Source of the DNA: Paenibacillus foliorum
Lineage (GTDB): Bacteria > Bacillota > Bacilli > Paenibacillales > NBRC-103111
Length of the DNA stretch: 64,000 nt
Direction of reading: 5' to 3'
Assembly (NCBI RefSeq): GCF_013141765.1
Contig: NZ_WHOD01000121.1
Coordinates: 119,498 to 183,497, forward strand
The first letter of the stretch is position 1. Each line of letters starts with the position of its first letter. Of the stretch, positions 33,199 through 42,547 are shown one piece after another. Below the pieces are notes generated by a model. The model ran no database searches. It was given only the letters and a program-made list of their open reading frames with translations, and had not been told where the DNA came from. The position numbers and the translations under genes are program-made.

Positions 33199-35940
33199 CT
33201 AGTCGGAATGATTATTCGCCCGCGCCAGCTTGCTGCGAAGCACCATTTGCAATACTCCGCCATGGCGGTAATAATCGATCTCCGCTTCGCTATCAAATCT
33301 CACCAATGCCTCGAATCGCTTTTGGTTTCCCTTCTCATCCACCGCGGATACAGCTACTATTTGTCGCGGCCTGATACTTTCATCGATTTCAATTTCAAAA
33401 ACCTCTGTGCCGGTAAGACCTATCGAATCGGCATTTTCTCCTTCCTTGAACTGAAGAGGGAGAACTCCCATCAAGGCAAGATTACTTCTATGAATACGTT
33501 CAAAGCCTTGTGCAATAACCGCTTTAACACCAAGAAGATAAGTAGCTTTCGCCGCCCAATCGCGTGAACTCCCCATACCGTAATCATTTCCGGAAATAAT
33601 GATCAATCCCGTGTCATCCTGTCGATACTTCATGGCTGCATCGTAGATCGGCATAACCGCCCCGCTTGGAAAATACGTCGTCAAGCCTCCCTCAGTGCCC
33701 GCTGCTACCTGATTGCGAAGCCTGATGTTGGCAAAACCCCCGCGCATCATGACATGATGATTCCCACGCCTAGCTCCGTAAGAGCTCAGGTCTCCTGTTG
33801 GGACGCCATGATCCATCAAATATTTCCCGGCGACACTATTAGGCGGGATCGTACCGCCTGCCGGGGAAATATGATCCGTAGTAATCGAATCTCCCAGCTT
33901 GGCCAGCACCCGTAACCCTTGAAGCTGGCGGATTCCCCTAGGGTCCAGGGGCATGTTTTCAAAAAAGGGCGGGTTTTGCAAATACGTTGACTGCTCATCC
34001 CATTCATACAGCAAACCTTCGGTGGTTTCCAAATGATTCCAATCTCTATTTCCCGTAAAAATCCGCTCGTTGCGATATTTAAACAGCTCTGGAGTTACGG
34101 ACTCGGCGATTATCTTTTGAACCTCCGCTTCAGATGGCCATAGATCTGCCAAATATACATTCTTCCCTTCCTGGTCCTTGCCTATCGGTTCGTTTCGAAG
34201 ATTTATATCTACCGTACCCGCAATAGCGTAGGCAACTACAAGCGGTGGGGAAGCAAGGAAATTGGCTTTAATAAGAGGATGAATGCGTCCTTCAAAGTTA
34301 CGATTCCCGGAAAGAACGCCGCATACGATCAAATCATTATGGACAATCGCGTCTGCAATTTCTTCCGGAAGAGGTCCGGAATTGCCCACACAAGTCGTAC
34401 AGCCGTAGCCTACGAGATAGAATCCGAGCTGTTCCAAGAACGTCAGCAAGCCTGCTTTCCGCAAGTAATCGGTAACTACTTTTGAGCCCGGTGAAAGGCT
34501 GGTTTTCACATAAGGGGGAACGGTCAACCCTTTCTCCACTGCCTTTTTAGCGAGAAGCCCTGCGCCGATCATCACATTCGGGTTCGATGTGTTGGTGCAG
34601 CTCGTTATGGCCGCAAGCACGATAGAACCTGTTTGGAGCTTCGACGTCGCTCCGCCTGAATGGTGAACTAGCACTTCTTTGTCAGTCTCGTCTTTGGGCA
34701 GACCATATCCGTTATTCCCCGTTTCGTGGGTCAATGTTTTTGTAAACGTCTCCTTCACTTCCGAGAGTCGGATGATGTCTTGCGGCCGTTTGGGACCGGC
34801 CAGGCTTGTTTCAATCACTGAAAGGTCAAGATCAATAATTTCTGTATAGGCGGCTTCCTCAGATTCAGGCGTATAAAACAAACCGTTGGCTTTGCAGTAA
34901 GCTTCGACAAGCTGAACCTGCTCCTCCTCCCGTCCCGATAAACGCATGTAATTCAATGTCTCCTGATCGACTGGAAACATCGTCATCGTAGCTCCATTCT
35001 CCGGAGACATGTTCGAAACCGTCGCTCTATCGGCCAAGGATAAGTGAGCAACTCCTTCACCGCAAAACTCGACGAATTTGCCGACTACTTTTTTCTTGCG
35101 CAGAAGATTCGTTACGTACAAAGCCAAATCGGTGCCCGTGGTACCGGCAGGCAGCTTACCGCTCAAGCGGATTCCTATCACTTCAGGAGCTGGAAAGCAG
35201 GAGGGCTGACCGAGCATGCCAGCTTCAGCTTCAATGCCGCCGACTCCCCAGCCAACCACACCGATGCCATTGATCATGGGTGTATGGGAATCCGTACCGA
35301 AACAGGTATCGGGGTAAGCAAGATATTCACCGTTTTCTTCTTCAACGCTATAAACGACAGGAGTCAAATATTCAAGATTCGCTTGGTGGATAATTGCCGT
35401 TGAAGGCGGCACAGCACGGAATTTGTCGATGGAATTCGTTGCCCATTTGAAAAACTTATACCGCTCATAATTCAGTTCAAAGCCCCGGTCCACATTATAT
35501 TGAAGCGCATCCGGCGTGCCGAATTGATCCACTTGCTCCGCGTGGTCGATAACAAGGTCGACAGGAATTTCAGGGTTAATCAGCGCCGGGTCCCCTCCCA
35601 TATCGCTCATTGCTGTTCTCAAAGAAGCCAGATCCACGACGACAGGGATTCCGGTAAAATCCTGCAGTACAATCCGCGCAGGCTTAAAGGGAACGTCAAC
35701 GTTCTCCTTCATCTGCGCTGTCCCCCATTGAGCAAGGTTTTCAATATGCTCTATAGTAATCGTCTTCCCGTCATATTGGCGCAGAACGGATTCCAATATG
35801 ATTTTAATAGAGTAAGGAAGCCTGGAAATAGCGCCTGCACCCGCTTCCTCCAAAGCCTGAAGACGGTAGTAATAATAGGTTTTCCCGTTTAATGTGAAAT
35901 TGGAACGGGCTGCATAAATATCATTTCGTATTGATGTCAT
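33199..35940 (-). CDS. acnA: Aconitate hydratase (AcnA-type)
   Basis: A 913-residue [4Fe-4S] hydratase. The cluster Cys are in TSCTNTS (about 448) and YGCTTCVGNSG (about 514 and 517); other landmarks are LQDFTGIPVVVDLA, TDSHTPMINGIGV, SGNRNFEGRIHPL and GMGSSRDWAAKATYLLGVKA. It reads throughout like Bacillus AcnA/CitB (909 residues). ATG 35940 has GGAGG upstream. It follows prpF by 34 nt, the arrangement of the AcnD-PrpF pair that converts 2-methylcitrate to 2-methylaconitate in some proteobacteria, so a methylcitrate role is possible here (inference). It may equally be the housekeeping aconitase. Confidence 0.9.
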   Translation of the reverse strand: MTSIRNDIYAARSNFTLNGKTYYYYRLQALEEAGAGAISRLPYSIKIILESVLRQYDGKTITIEHIENLAQWGTAQMKENVDVPFKPARIVLQDFTGIPVVVDLASLRTAMSDMGGDPALINPEIPVDLVIDHAEQVDQFGTPDALQYNVDRGFELNYERYKFFKWATNSIDKFRAVPPSTAIIHQANLEYLTPVVYSVEEENGEYLAYPDTCFGTDSHTPMINGIGVVGWGVGGIEAEAGMLGQPSCFPAPEVIGIRLSGKLPAGTTGTDLALYVTNLLRKKKVVGKFVEFCGEGVAHLSLADRATVSNMSPENGATMTMFPVDQETLNYMRLSGREEEQVQLVEAYCKANGLFYTPESEEAAYTEIIDLDLSVIETSLAGPKRPQDIIRLSEVKETFTKTLTHETGNNGYGLPKDETDKEVLVHHSGGATSKLQTGSIVLAAITSCTNTSNPNVMIGAGLLAKKAVEKGLTVPPYVKTSLSPGSKVVTDYLRKAGLLTFLEQLGFYLVGYGCTTCVGNSGPLPEEIADAIVHNDLIVCGVLSGNRNFEGRIHPLIKANFLASPPLVVAYAIAGTVDINLRNEPIGKDQEGKNVYLADLWPSEAEVQKIIAESVTPELFKYRNERIFTGNRDWNHLETTEGLLYEWDEQSTYLQNPPFFENMPLDPRGIRQLQGLRVLAKLGDSITTDHISPAGGTIPPNSVAGKYLMDHGVPTGDLSSYGARRGNHHVMMRGGFANIRLRNQVAAGTEGGLTTYFPSGAVMPIYDAAMKYRQDDTGLIIISGNDYGMGSSRDWAAKATYLLGVKAVIAQGFERIHRSNLALMGVLPLQFKEGENADSIGLTGTEVFEIEIDESIRPRQIVAVSAVDEKGNQKRFEALVRFDSEAEIDYYRHGGVLQMVLRSKLARANNHSD

Positions 35941-35974
35941 GGTTGGCTTCCTCCGTCTCTTAATGCCTTAATGT

Positions 35975-37105
35975 TTATTCAGGAATGTACAGGTCACCCT
36001 TCATAATTCTCCTTGCCGTTCGGTCTAGCCCAATGGAGACAACGTCCTTGCCATCCTCCGTCAATGAAACGCGAACCTCCGCAATCCCCTCCGGATGACC
36101 GATTCGAATGATTTGGCCCTGAACCCCGTCCTTCTCAACTGCAAAACGATTGGGTATGGTCCCCTGCAGCAAGGCGGCAGCCGCAAGGTTATAAAGTCCG
36201 CTCCCGGCGAAAGTTCGATGGAATTTCCCCATCGAGAGCATCCTGGCTACAATATCGACTTCTTCTTTCCTGATCAGCTTGCCGGCAGAAGTGACGTAGT
36301 CCTGCGGCTCCGCTACCAACGCGATTTTGGGAACAGAGCCTGCGACTTCTTCCGGGGACTTGGCCATTCCCGCATGAATCGCCATCCGACTGCGGATGGC
36401 TTCGATTTCTACCAGCAGCCCTTCGTTCATCGTCAGCTCGCTGCTCGGCTCCGTTCCTTTTACACCCAAATCGTTAGCGGCTACGTACACAAAAGGATTA
36501 ACCACATCGACGAATGATACCTCATAAGCTCTTCTGTCCGTTTCCATGCTGAATAGAACATCGATCGGCAAAGTCTTTCCCGTTTTTGCACCGCCAGGGT
36601 TCAAAATATCGACGGCAAATTGGGCTCCGGTACCCGATACCCCAGGCATGACATAGTCGCCTGACACTCTCGCTCTGCCATTCACAACCGGCACCTTCAG
36701 CTGAAGCTTTTTCTTGATATTGGTGTTAAATACCGACACGTTCACATAGTCAGTGGATGGGTTCGCTATAACTAATCCTTCATCTACAGCAAAAGCGCCG
36801 ACGGCAGCCATCAAATTACCGCATGTCCCCTTGTCGTCTATTATTTCTTCACCGATTCCGATTTGATAAAACGTATAATCCACATCCACTCCGTCCAAAA
36901 GTGACTGGGAGATGACACATACTTTACTTGTGTGGGAGGTCCCGCTGCCTAGCCCATTAATTTGATTAACGTTATAAGCGTCGATCCCATGAAGAAAAAT
37001 CTTTTTCTGCAATTGCGCATCCTCGGGCAAGCTGCTTTTCACAAAAAATATTCCTCGGCTAGTACCGCCTCTATAAACTGTGCATGGAATGGAAAATTGG
37101 GACAT
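35975..37105 (-). CDS. prpF: PrpF-family isomerase (2-methylaconitate cis-trans isomerase)
   Basis: A 376-residue protein of the PrpF fold (two diaminopimelate-epimerase-like domains). Family marks: PCTVYRGGTSRGIFF at the start, GLGSGTSHTSKVCVIS, KGTCGNLMAAVGAFA and FAGSGLYNLAAAALL. PrpF isomerises trans- to cis-2-methylaconitate, or aconitate, using a Lys/Cys-independent deprotonation (family knowledge). ATG 37105 has GGAGG upstream. It is transcribed divergently from the RraA-like gene, and its stop is 34 nt before aconitase. Confidence 0.9.
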   Translation of the reverse strand: MSQFSIPCTVYRGGTSRGIFFVKSSLPEDAQLQKKIFLHGIDAYNVNQINGLGSGTSHTSKVCVISQSLLDGVDVDYTFYQIGIGEEIIDDKGTCGNLMAAVGAFAVDEGLVIANPSTDYVNVSVFNTNIKKKLQLKVPVVNGRARVSGDYVMPGVSGTGAQFAVDILNPGGAKTGKTLPIDVLFSMETDRRAYEVSFVDVVNPFVYVAANDLGVKGTEPSSELTMNEGLLVEIEAIRSRMAIHAGMAKSPEEVAGSVPKIALVAEPQDYVTSAGKLIRKEEVDIVARMLSMGKFHRTFAGSGLYNLAAAALLQGTIPNRFAVEKDGVQGQIIRIGHPEGIAEVRVSLTEDGKDVVSIGLDRTARRIMKGDLYIPE

Positions 37106-37169
37106 ATCAACGACCTCCAGATAGTTATTGAAAGCTCAAGCTGGTTTCAGTTTAGAGCAAGCCGCAGAG

Positions 37170-37190
37170 AAAAAATAATACTTATTCTTT
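37170..37190. promoter_or_regulatory. Candidate operator between prpF and rraA-like genes
   Basis: An AT-rich dyad centred on TAC (37179-37181) with 8 of 9 arm positions paired, in the 177-nt divergent region. It could serve the LysR regulator encoded nearby; the low complexity makes this weak. Confidence 0.25.
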
Positions 37191-37282
37191 ATTGCTGGCC
37201 ATCAAGATTTTGAATTTCATTTAATCGGAGACAAAATATATAGTTATATAGAGGCTTAAAAATCAAAGGGAGAGTTTATTCT

Positions 37283-37924
37283 ATGGAGGGGATTACTTTG
37301 AAACACAACATCATTGATCAATTTCAACAAATTCCAACAACCTGTATTTCCGATGCTATGCAGGGAATGAATAATTTGGATCCCCGAGTTAAACCTTTAA
37401 CGGAGGAATACCGGATTGCCGGCAGAGCCTTGACCGTACAAATGCCTGTTGGTGATAACATGGCGGTGCTGAGAGCGATCAGGGAAGCCAAGCCCGGGGA
37501 CATTCTGGTTGTGGATGCCAAAGGGGATGAATACCGCGCCATTGCAGGGGATTTTGTTGTAGGGATGGCCCAATCGTTAGGAATTAAAGGCATTATCGTT
37601 GACGGGACCATTAGGGATATTCTAGGCATTAAGAAGCTCCATTTCCCTGTTTTCTCCAGAGGAACTACTGCTGTTGCCAGCGGCAAGGCTGGTGGAGGAG
37701 AAATTAACATTCCGATTTCATGCGGCGGCGCTCCCGTACATCCGGGCGATATCGTCGTCGGTGACGCCGATGGAGTAGTTGTCGTGTCCCAGGCGCTGGA
37801 GCAGGAGGTACTTAGAAATGCGCTGGCCAAGCTGGACAAGGACAACATGCGTGCGGCGCAATATTCGGGGAATCCGGAGAAAATCATTCAATATCTCGAT
37901 GAGATTATTGGCACAGCCCAATGA
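37283..37924 (+). CDS. RraA-like / 4-hydroxy-4-methyl-2-oxoglutarate aldolase family protein (first copy)
   Basis: A 213-residue member of the RraA/HMG-aldolase fold. The metal and substrate signature is IIVDGTIRDILGI with upstream DILVVDAKGD, and GDIVVGDADGVVVV near the end. Class II HMG aldolases cleave 4-hydroxy-4-methyl-2-oxoglutarate or decarboxylate oxaloacetate; RraA itself inhibits RNase E (family knowledge). In this carboxylate island an aldolase/decarboxylase role fits. ATG 37283 has AAAGGGAGAG upstream, but TTG 37298 with GGAGGGG is an equally good start. Divergent from prpF and convergent with lysR. Confidence 0.82.
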   Translation: MEGITLKHNIIDQFQQIPTTCISDAMQGMNNLDPRVKPLTEEYRIAGRALTVQMPVGDNMAVLRAIREAKPGDILVVDAKGDEYRAIAGDFVVGMAQSLGIKGIIVDGTIRDILGIKKLHFPVFSRGTTAVASGKAGGGEINIPISCGGAPVHPGDIVVGDADGVVVVSQALEQEVLRNALAKLDKDNMRAAQYSGNPEKIIQYLDEIIGTAQ

Positions 37925-37970
37925 AAGTAAACAGCCCTCTACCCTTCATAATTAATGGACATTTATAAAC

Positions 37971-38010
37971 AAAAAAATGGGTAAAGGAATCATCCCTTCC
38001 CCATTTTTTA
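37971..38010. terminator. Bidirectional terminator between rraA-like and lysR genes
   Basis: AAAAAATGGG pairs with CCCATTTTTT around an inner imperfect stem; A-run and T-run on both sides stop both convergent transcripts. Confidence 0.8.
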
Positions 38011-38017
38011 TCGCCGT

Positions 38018-38890
38018 CTACAACGGTTCGCTCAAATCCACAGCTTCCATAAATTGAACAAAAGCTTTTACCAGATTTAACTCCAACGCTTCTTCGTGAT
38101 AATACATCCACGTTCTTCTTAATATTGGATTGCCATTTTTATCTCTAATATTGATTTTGTTAATATTCGGGATGCCTTCAAGAACGAGGCTGGGCATAAT
38201 AGCATAACCTAACCCTCTAATAACCATTTCCCGGCATGTTTCGACTTTATCCACTTCCATGCCAATCACTGGAGGATGCGTGAAATTTTCTATCCACCAA
38301 TCGTTTACCAGCGATTTAAACCAATAGTCTGTTTGATAATCTATCCTTGATAAGTTAGGAAGATCATCCATATTTATTTCTTCTCTGGATGCAATACAGA
38401 CGGTCTCTTCAAATATAAGCTGCTTCCGGTCTCCCCAAGGGTAGTCCCCCCTGACAAAACCGATATGAACATGCTGATTATAGATCAAATTAAGTACATC
38501 CCGGCTCCAGCCTGTGACAACTTTGAATTCCACATCAGGATATTGATTTTTAAACAACTCTAAAATTCCCGGCAATTTGTTTCGCGTAAAATAATTTGAA
38601 ACTCCCAGCCTCAACGTTCCTGAGACCTTATTGCGTAAATTGAGAACATGATCTTTTATTTTATTGGTCTTTAAAAGCATCTCGTCTGCGCACTTGGCTA
38701 AGTATTCACCTTCAGGTGTAAATTCAATGCCTCTGCTTTTCCGTTGAACGATTTGAACGCCAAATTCCTTTTCCATTTGCTGCAAACGGTTTGTCAAAGC
38801 AGGCTGTGAAATAAAAAGAAGCTGAGCCGTTTTGGTAATATTGCGCTGCTCGTAAAGCACCTTTAAAATCGTCCAATCCCTATCATCCAT
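38018..38890 (-). CDS. LysR-family transcriptional regulator
   Basis: A 290-residue regulator. The N-terminal winged HTH reads NITKTAQLLFISQPALTNRL, followed by a linker helix (QQMEKEFGVQIVQRKSRG) and the two-lobed co-inducer domain with TLRLGVSNYFTRNKLPGILE. Its ATG directly follows the prpD stop codon with no spacer, so it is the third gene of prpB-prpD-lysR and is probably translated by coupling. It may control the divergent prpF/rraA promoters or its own operon; a carboxylate inducer is likely (inference). Confidence 0.9.
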   Translation of the reverse strand: MDDRDWTILKVLYEQRNITKTAQLLFISQPALTNRLQQMEKEFGVQIVQRKSRGIEFTPEGEYLAKCADEMLLKTNKIKDHVLNLRNKVSGTLRLGVSNYFTRNKLPGILELFKNQYPDVEFKVVTGWSRDVLNLIYNQHVHIGFVRGDYPWGDRKQLIFEETVCIASREEINMDDLPNLSRIDYQTDYWFKSLVNDWWIENFTHPPVIGMEVDKVETCREMVIRGLGYAIMPSLVLEGIPNINKINIRDKNGNPILRRTWMYYHEEALELNLVKAFVQFMEAVDLSEPL

Positions 38891-40333
38891 TTATATCACG
38901 AACCGATCCATAAATTGATGGACTGGCGTTTGCTCCAACTCCTGTTGATTTAAGCACAGCTCCATAATGGCTTGCGATTGCTTGCGCGGAAAACGAGTTG
39001 CCAGGTTCGCCTCATATTTCTGTTCCAGCAGCGGAATCCCCTCCGCACGTCTCCCCTTATGGCCGATCGGAAACTCCACTTCCACCTTCTCCGTACTACT
39101 GCCGTCCTTGAAGAAAATTTGCACAGCATTAGCTATCGAACGTATGTCAGGCTCATGGTACTCGCGGGTATAACGGGCATCCTCCTGCGTGATCATCTTG
39201 GCTCTAAGCCAATCAATTCGCGGATCGCCTGCGACCTTATCCTCGTAATGATCCGATGTTAATTCACCATAAATGAGGCCTATAGCCACCATATACTGCA
39301 AGCAGTGATCGCGGTCTGCCGGATTATGCAGCGGTCCCTGCTTATCGATAATGCGAATGGCAGACTCGTGTGTGGTCAAGACGATATGATCGATATCCTC
39401 CCATCTGCCCTTTATCTCGGGATACAGCGCTATCGCGCATTCCACTGCAGTTTGCGCATGAAATTCCGCTGGATAGGAAATCTTAAACAGCACGTTTTCC
39501 ATCACATAGGAACCATAAGAGCGTTGAAACTTGAATTCGTTTCCCTTGAATAACACGTCATAGAAGCCCCATGTTTTAGCGGTAAGCGCCGAAGGATAGC
39601 CCATCTCGCCTTTTAGAGCCATCATGGAGAGACGGACGGCCCGGCTGGTGGCATCTCCGGCAGCCCAGGATTTACGGGATCCCGTATTCGGAGCATGACG
39701 GTATGTGCGAAGCGCTTGACCGTCCAACCATGCGTTGGAGACCGCATTGATCATCTCCTCCTTCGATCCGCCGAGCAGCTTCGTTACAACCGCCGTTGAA
39801 GCGACCTTCACAAGCAACACATGATCCAGCCCTACGCGGTTAAAGCTGTTATCAAGGGCAATAACGCCTTGAATTTCATGGGCTTTGATCATCAAGGTGA
39901 GTACATCCTTCATCGTCAGAGGGGCCAGCCCTTCGGCAACATTGTTTCTGCTGATATAATCGGCAACGGCAAGAATTCCTCCAAGATTATCGGAAGGATG
40001 CCCCCATTCGGCGGCAAGCCATGTATCGTTATAATCCAGCCAACGGATCATGCAGCCGATATTAAATGCTGCCGTTACGGGATCCAGTTGATATTGGGTT
40101 CCGGGAACCTTTGCCCCGTGAGGCACCACGGTTCCCGGAACAATGGGTCCAAGGTGCTTCGCGCACTCGGGATACCTTAATGCAAGAAGGCCGCAGCCGA
40201 GCGTGTCCATCAAGCATAATCGTGCCGTTCGATAGGCTTCTGGGCTATTTATCCCGTAGTCGTAAACATAGTCGGCTAAATCCAGCAAAACCTGATCCGG
40301 TTCTGGTCTATCGTTGCTGATATGAAATGCCAT
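38891..40333 (-). CDS. prpD: 2-Methylcitrate dehydratase (MmgE/PrpD family)
   Basis: A 480-residue enzyme dehydrating 2-methylcitrate to 2-methylaconitate. ATG 40333 (MAFHISN) has GGAGG upstream; the longer frame lacks a ribosome site. It closely follows enterobacterial PrpD: ARLCLMDTLGCGLLAL, ECAKHLGPIVPGTVVP, IRWLDYNDTWLAAEWGHPSD, NLGGILAVADY and SRAVRLSMMALKGEMGYPSA. Strong similarity to the proteobacterial form rather than Bacillus MmgE suggests a specialised or transferred gene (inference). It follows prpB by 54 nt. Confidence 0.93.
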   Translation of the reverse strand: MAFHISNDRPEPDQVLLDLADYVYDYGINSPEAYRTARLCLMDTLGCGLLALRYPECAKHLGPIVPGTVVPHGAKVPGTQYQLDPVTAAFNIGCMIRWLDYNDTWLAAEWGHPSDNLGGILAVADYISRNNVAEGLAPLTMKDVLTLMIKAHEIQGVIALDNSFNRVGLDHVLLVKVASTAVVTKLLGGSKEEMINAVSNAWLDGQALRTYRHAPNTGSRKSWAAGDATSRAVRLSMMALKGEMGYPSALTAKTWGFYDVLFKGNEFKFQRSYGSYVMENVLFKISYPAEFHAQTAVECAIALYPEIKGRWEDIDHIVLTTHESAIRIIDKQGPLHNPADRDHCLQYMVAIGLIYGELTSDHYEDKVAGDPRIDWLRAKMITQEDARYTREYHEPDIRSIANAVQIFFKDGSSTEKVEVEFPIGHKGRRAEGIPLLEQKYEANLATRFPRKQSQAIMELCLNQQELEQTPVHQFMDRFVI

Positions 40334-40387
40334 AGAATTACCTCCGTGTAAGCTTGATCCGAGCAGCGTACCTTTGAACGACACTCA

Positions 40388-41287
40388 TTATAATAGCTTT
40401 TCTTCGTCTTTTTGCTTATACAGCCGGTCAAGCTTTTGCTCATATTCATGATAATCGAGAAAATCGTATAGCTCCATACGCGTTTGCATAAGCTCCACCA
40501 CGTTTTTTTGCGTCCCGTCGCTGCGAATCGACTGATAGACATTCAAAGCAGCAGCATTCATAGCTCGAAAAGCGGATAATGGGTACAATACCAAACTAAC
40601 ACCCGCTTGCTCCAGTTCATTGACTGTAAAAAGAGGGGTCTGTCCGAACTCGGTAATATTCGCTAATACCGGCACTCCGACCGCCTTCACGAACTTATCG
40701 TATTGGTCCAAAGTAAGCACGGCTTCAGGGAATATCATATCAGCGCCGGCTTCCACGCAAGCGCATGCTCTTTCGATCGCCGCATCCAATCCTTCGACCG
40801 CAAGTGCATCCGTACGCGCCATGATGACAAACGCTGAATCCGTCTTGGCATCCACAGCCGCTTTGATTCTGTCTACCGTCTCCGAAGAGCTGACAATCGC
40901 TTTATTCGGACGGTGGCCGCATCGTTTGGCCGATACTTGGTCTTCGATGTGAATTCCCGCCGCACCGGCCTGAATCATCAAGCTTACCGTTCGACCGATA
41001 TTAAAGGCGCCTCCGAAGCCGGTATCCGCATCGACCAACAGCGGCAATGAGGACGCGTTCGTAATTCTTCTAACATCCTCAAGAACGTCATTCAAAGAAG
41101 TAATGCCAAGATCAGGCAGACCGAAGGAAGCATTGGCCACACCACCCCCGGATAAATAAATGGCACGATAGCCTACACGCTCAGCCATCATGGCCGTATA
41201 AGCATTAATGGTTCCAACTACCTGCAGCGGTTTTTCTGTTGTTATGGCTTCCCGCAACCGGGAGCCGGGCGATATTATACGGCTCAC
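40388..41287 (-). CDS. prpB: 2-Methylisocitrate lyase
   Basis: A 299-residue lyase splitting 2-methylisocitrate to pyruvate and succinate. The catalytic motif KRCGHRPNK has Cys at about residue 123, as in E. coli PrpB; the Mg-binding LLVDADTGFG and HIEDQV, and the substrate motif LANITEFGQTPLF, are all present. The start is GTG 41287, with GGGAGAG upstream. It heads the prpB-prpD-lysR operon, downstream of the importer genes on the same strand with a hairpin between. Confidence 0.94.
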   Translation of the reverse strand: MSRIISPGSRLREAITTEKPLQVVGTINAYTAMMAERVGYRAIYLSGGGVANASFGLPDLGITSLNDVLEDVRRITNASSLPLLVDADTGFGGAFNIGRTVSLMIQAGAAGIHIEDQVSAKRCGHRPNKAIVSSSETVDRIKAAVDAKTDSAFVIMARTDALAVEGLDAAIERACACVEAGADMIFPEAVLTLDQYDKFVKAVGVPVLANITEFGQTPLFTVNELEQAGVSLVLYPLSAFRAMNAAALNVYQSIRSDGTQKNVVELMQTRMELYDFLDYHEYEQKLDRLYKQKDEEKLL

Positions 41288-41327
41288 AACGTCACTCTCC
41301 CTTAATTAAACCTGTATTTCCACAAGC

Positions 41328-41356
41328 AGAAAGAGGCGCCAACAACGCCCCTTTCT
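41328..41356 (-). terminator. Hairpin between importer operon and prpB
   Basis: An 11-bp stem (41328-41338 with 41346-41356), fully paired on the minus-strand RNA counting one G-U. No long T-run follows, so it may only attenuate or stabilise the importer mRNA. Confidence 0.5.
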
Positions 41357-41401
41357 AATAAATCTATCGCGTAGTAGCCTTTGAATCAAACGATTCTTCT
41401 A

Positions 41402-42502
41402 TTATTTTTTTACCTTATCTACAAACTCGTTGGTGAACGTTTTGCTAAGGTCGATTTTGGCGTCTTTAAGCTGTGGAGTAGATATGTTTAAAACTTCCAA
41501 TACCTTCTCCGGTCCGCCTGCAGGCATCTTTCCGTCAGTAGTGAACATGGCTAGGCTCGCTTGGAGCGACTTCACATATAAATCTTTATCGCCTGCATAA
41601 TATTCCTTCGGTAATTTTTCGGCAATTTCCTCCGCTTTATGCGTGCTCATGTATCTCAATGTTTTGACAAAAGCATTCGCCAAACGCTGTACCACTTCCG
41701 GATTTTTCTTTACGTAATCCGCATCCATATACAAGCTTGGGGCTGGATAGGTACCGCCAAGTGTTTGTTTGGAGCCTTCCTGACTCTCCATGTCAACGAA
41801 CGTAGTAGCAATGCCTCTTTGCTCAAGCAATGCTGTAGTAGGCTGAGTGGCCCATGCTATATCCACCTTCCCTTGTTCCATGGCAGCGACCAAAGTTCCG
41901 CCTGCTCCTACAGCCAAAGGTACAAAATCCTTTGTCGAGTTACCGCCTTTGGTCACCAAATAGTTGACGAGAAAGTGCGATGAAGCCCCAGAGCTGGTAA
42001 TACCAATGTTTTTACCCTTCAAATCAGCCAAGGTTTTGTACTGATCCTTCGCTTTATTCGTAACCATCAATTTCGCTCCAGGATTCGTGGCCAGCTGTAC
42101 TACCTCTTGAAGAAATTTCCCCTTCGCCTGCATATCGATCGTATGGTCGTAAAAACCGACAACCCCCTGTACTTCACCAGCAATAAGCGCCTGCTCCGCA
42201 TTGACCCCGGATGCCTGGCTCGTAAGCTCTACTTCAAGTCCTTCTTCTTTGAAATAGCCTAAGCTTTCTGTCAGCTTTGCCGGGAGGTAAATAATTTTTT
42301 CCAAACCACCCACCATAATATTTACCTTGGGAAGCTTTACCGGTGCCGGAGCAGGAGCAGGAGCAGGAGCAGAAGCCTGCTGATCATTCCCTTTTGGGGC
42401 CGGTTGGGAAGCTGGCTTATCCGCTGTACCACATCCCGTTAAAATCAAACCAAGTGACATGAGCATTGCTGCACCAAGCTTGGTGCTTTTACCGAATTTC
42501 AT
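41402..42502 (-). CDS. ABC substrate-binding lipoprotein, SsuA/TauA/NMT1-type
   Basis: A 366-residue lipoprotein. ATG 42502 is preferred: GGGG lies 8 nt upstream, while the ATG at 42508 is only 2 nt from it. The lipobox LTGC puts Cys at residue 24; a Pro/Ala-rich linker follows (APAPAPAPAPVKLP). Family marks: YLPAKLTESLGYFKEEGLEV, GVVGFYDHTI, LKGKNIGITSSGASSHFLVN, IAWATQPTTALLEQRG. This family binds sulfonates, nitrate, pyrimidines, phthalates and other anions. Context points to a tricarboxylate (inference). Confidence 0.88.
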   Translation of the reverse strand: MKFGKSTKLGAAMLMSLGLILTGCGTADKPASQPAPKGNDQQASAPAPAPAPAPVKLPKVNIMVGGLEKIIYLPAKLTESLGYFKEEGLEVELTSQASGVNAEQALIAGEVQGVVGFYDHTIDMQAKGKFLQEVVQLATNPGAKLMVTNKAKDQYKTLADLKGKNIGITSSGASSHFLVNYLVTKGGNSTKDFVPLAVGAGGTLVAAMEQGKVDIAWATQPTTALLEQRGIATTFVDMESQEGSKQTLGGTYPAPSLYMDADYVKKNPEVVQRLANAFVKTLRYMSTHKAEEIAEKLPKEYYAGDKDLYVKSLQASLAMFTTDGKMPAGGPEKVLEVLNISTPQLKDAKIDLSKTFTNEFVDKVKK

Positions 42503-42547
42503 CGCCATTACCCCTTTATATTATAAATTAAATTTGAAAAACCATAA

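Noticed and set aside
33199..35940. Naming the aconitase acnD (2-methylcitrate dehydratase)
   Set aside because: The sequence reads like Bacillus AcnA along its whole length; only the prpF neighbour points to AcnD, so this is kept as a hypothesis.
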